Origin: Sorex araneus
Lineage: Eukaryota; Chordata; Mammalia; Eulipotyphla; Soricidae
NCBI RefSeq assembly: GCF_027595985.1
Contig: NC_073302.1
Span: forward strand, 211,885,689-211,949,688
Reading direction: 5' to 3'
DNA: 64,000 nucleotides
Shown: piece by piece, positions 63,964 through 64,000 of the stretch
Layout of the letters: each line of letters begins with the position of its first letter
How positions within the stretch are numbered: position 1 is the first letter of the stretch
Made by a program: the position numbers and the translations under genes
The notes under the pieces: model-generated
Told to the model about the DNA's origin: nothing
The model's input: the letters and a program-made list of their open reading frames with translations, nothing else
The model's database searches: none

Positions 63964-64000
63964 AGTTCTGATACCAGTGAAATTAAAACAAACAGAAAAG

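Noticed and set aside
1-64000. CRISPR arrays, operons, phage or bacterial mobile elements
   Set aside because: Regularly spaced repeats are simple microsatellites. The DNA is mammalian, with tRNA-derived SINEs and L1.

Overview
This window is mammalian nuclear DNA, and its repeat content points to a shrew (Soricidae, probably Sorex). About thirty clear and many more decayed copies of one tRNA-derived SINE head occur on both strands. The head carries a pol III A box (TAGCACAGCGG) and B box (GGTTCGATTCC) and matches the SOR family known from shrews. L1 lineages, ancient L2, MIR and hAT relics and many microsatellites make up most of the rest. Nothing here is prokaryotic or viral in layout.

The only clear gene-control region is a CpG island at about 9.85-11.48 kb. 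It holds an exact five-unit 19-bp tandem array of GC boxes (10495-10589), a further GC box at 10621 and a consensus splice donor after position 10719. This looks like the promoter and non-coding first exon of a rightward gene. No coding exon that I can recognise follows, so the remaining 53 kb may be first intron or intergenic DNA, and I cannot name the gene. The long open frames inside the island are GC-driven and I do not call them. Three exon-like or pseudogene-like blocks are listed at low confidence (24701-24820 minus, 23571-23880 plus, 21991-22284 minus).

Layout. 1-9.8 kb: AAGG microsatellite, AT-rich single-copy DNA, L1, L2 and decayed SINEs. 9.85-11.5 kb: CpG island. 11.5-32.5 kb: mostly single-copy DNA with scattered SINEs, a hAT relic, and at 30.4-31.2 kb a complete 721-bp composite retroelement with a 14-bp target-site duplication. 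32.5-43.6 kb: L1 3' ends, large (CCTC)n, (TC)n and (TTCC)n tracts, an old L1 and young SINEs. 43.6-53 kb: SINE-dense. 53.1-57.2 kb: an old minus-strand L1 invaded by a younger L1 and two SINEs. 57.2-64 kb: SINEs, L1 tails and a degenerate tRNA-Lys(TTT) copy.

The most interesting material is in the repeats. (1) A long SINE type ends in short non-A tandem repeats instead of poly(A), yet has target duplications. (2) A composite repeat, present in two clear copies, has that SINE's middle and tail split by an insert and joined to unrelated sequence; a third relative is possible. (3) The 30.4 kb element has a duplicated 5' motif containing ATGGC, fused to an L1-type 3' end. (4) The promoter has a 19-bp-periodic GC-box array.
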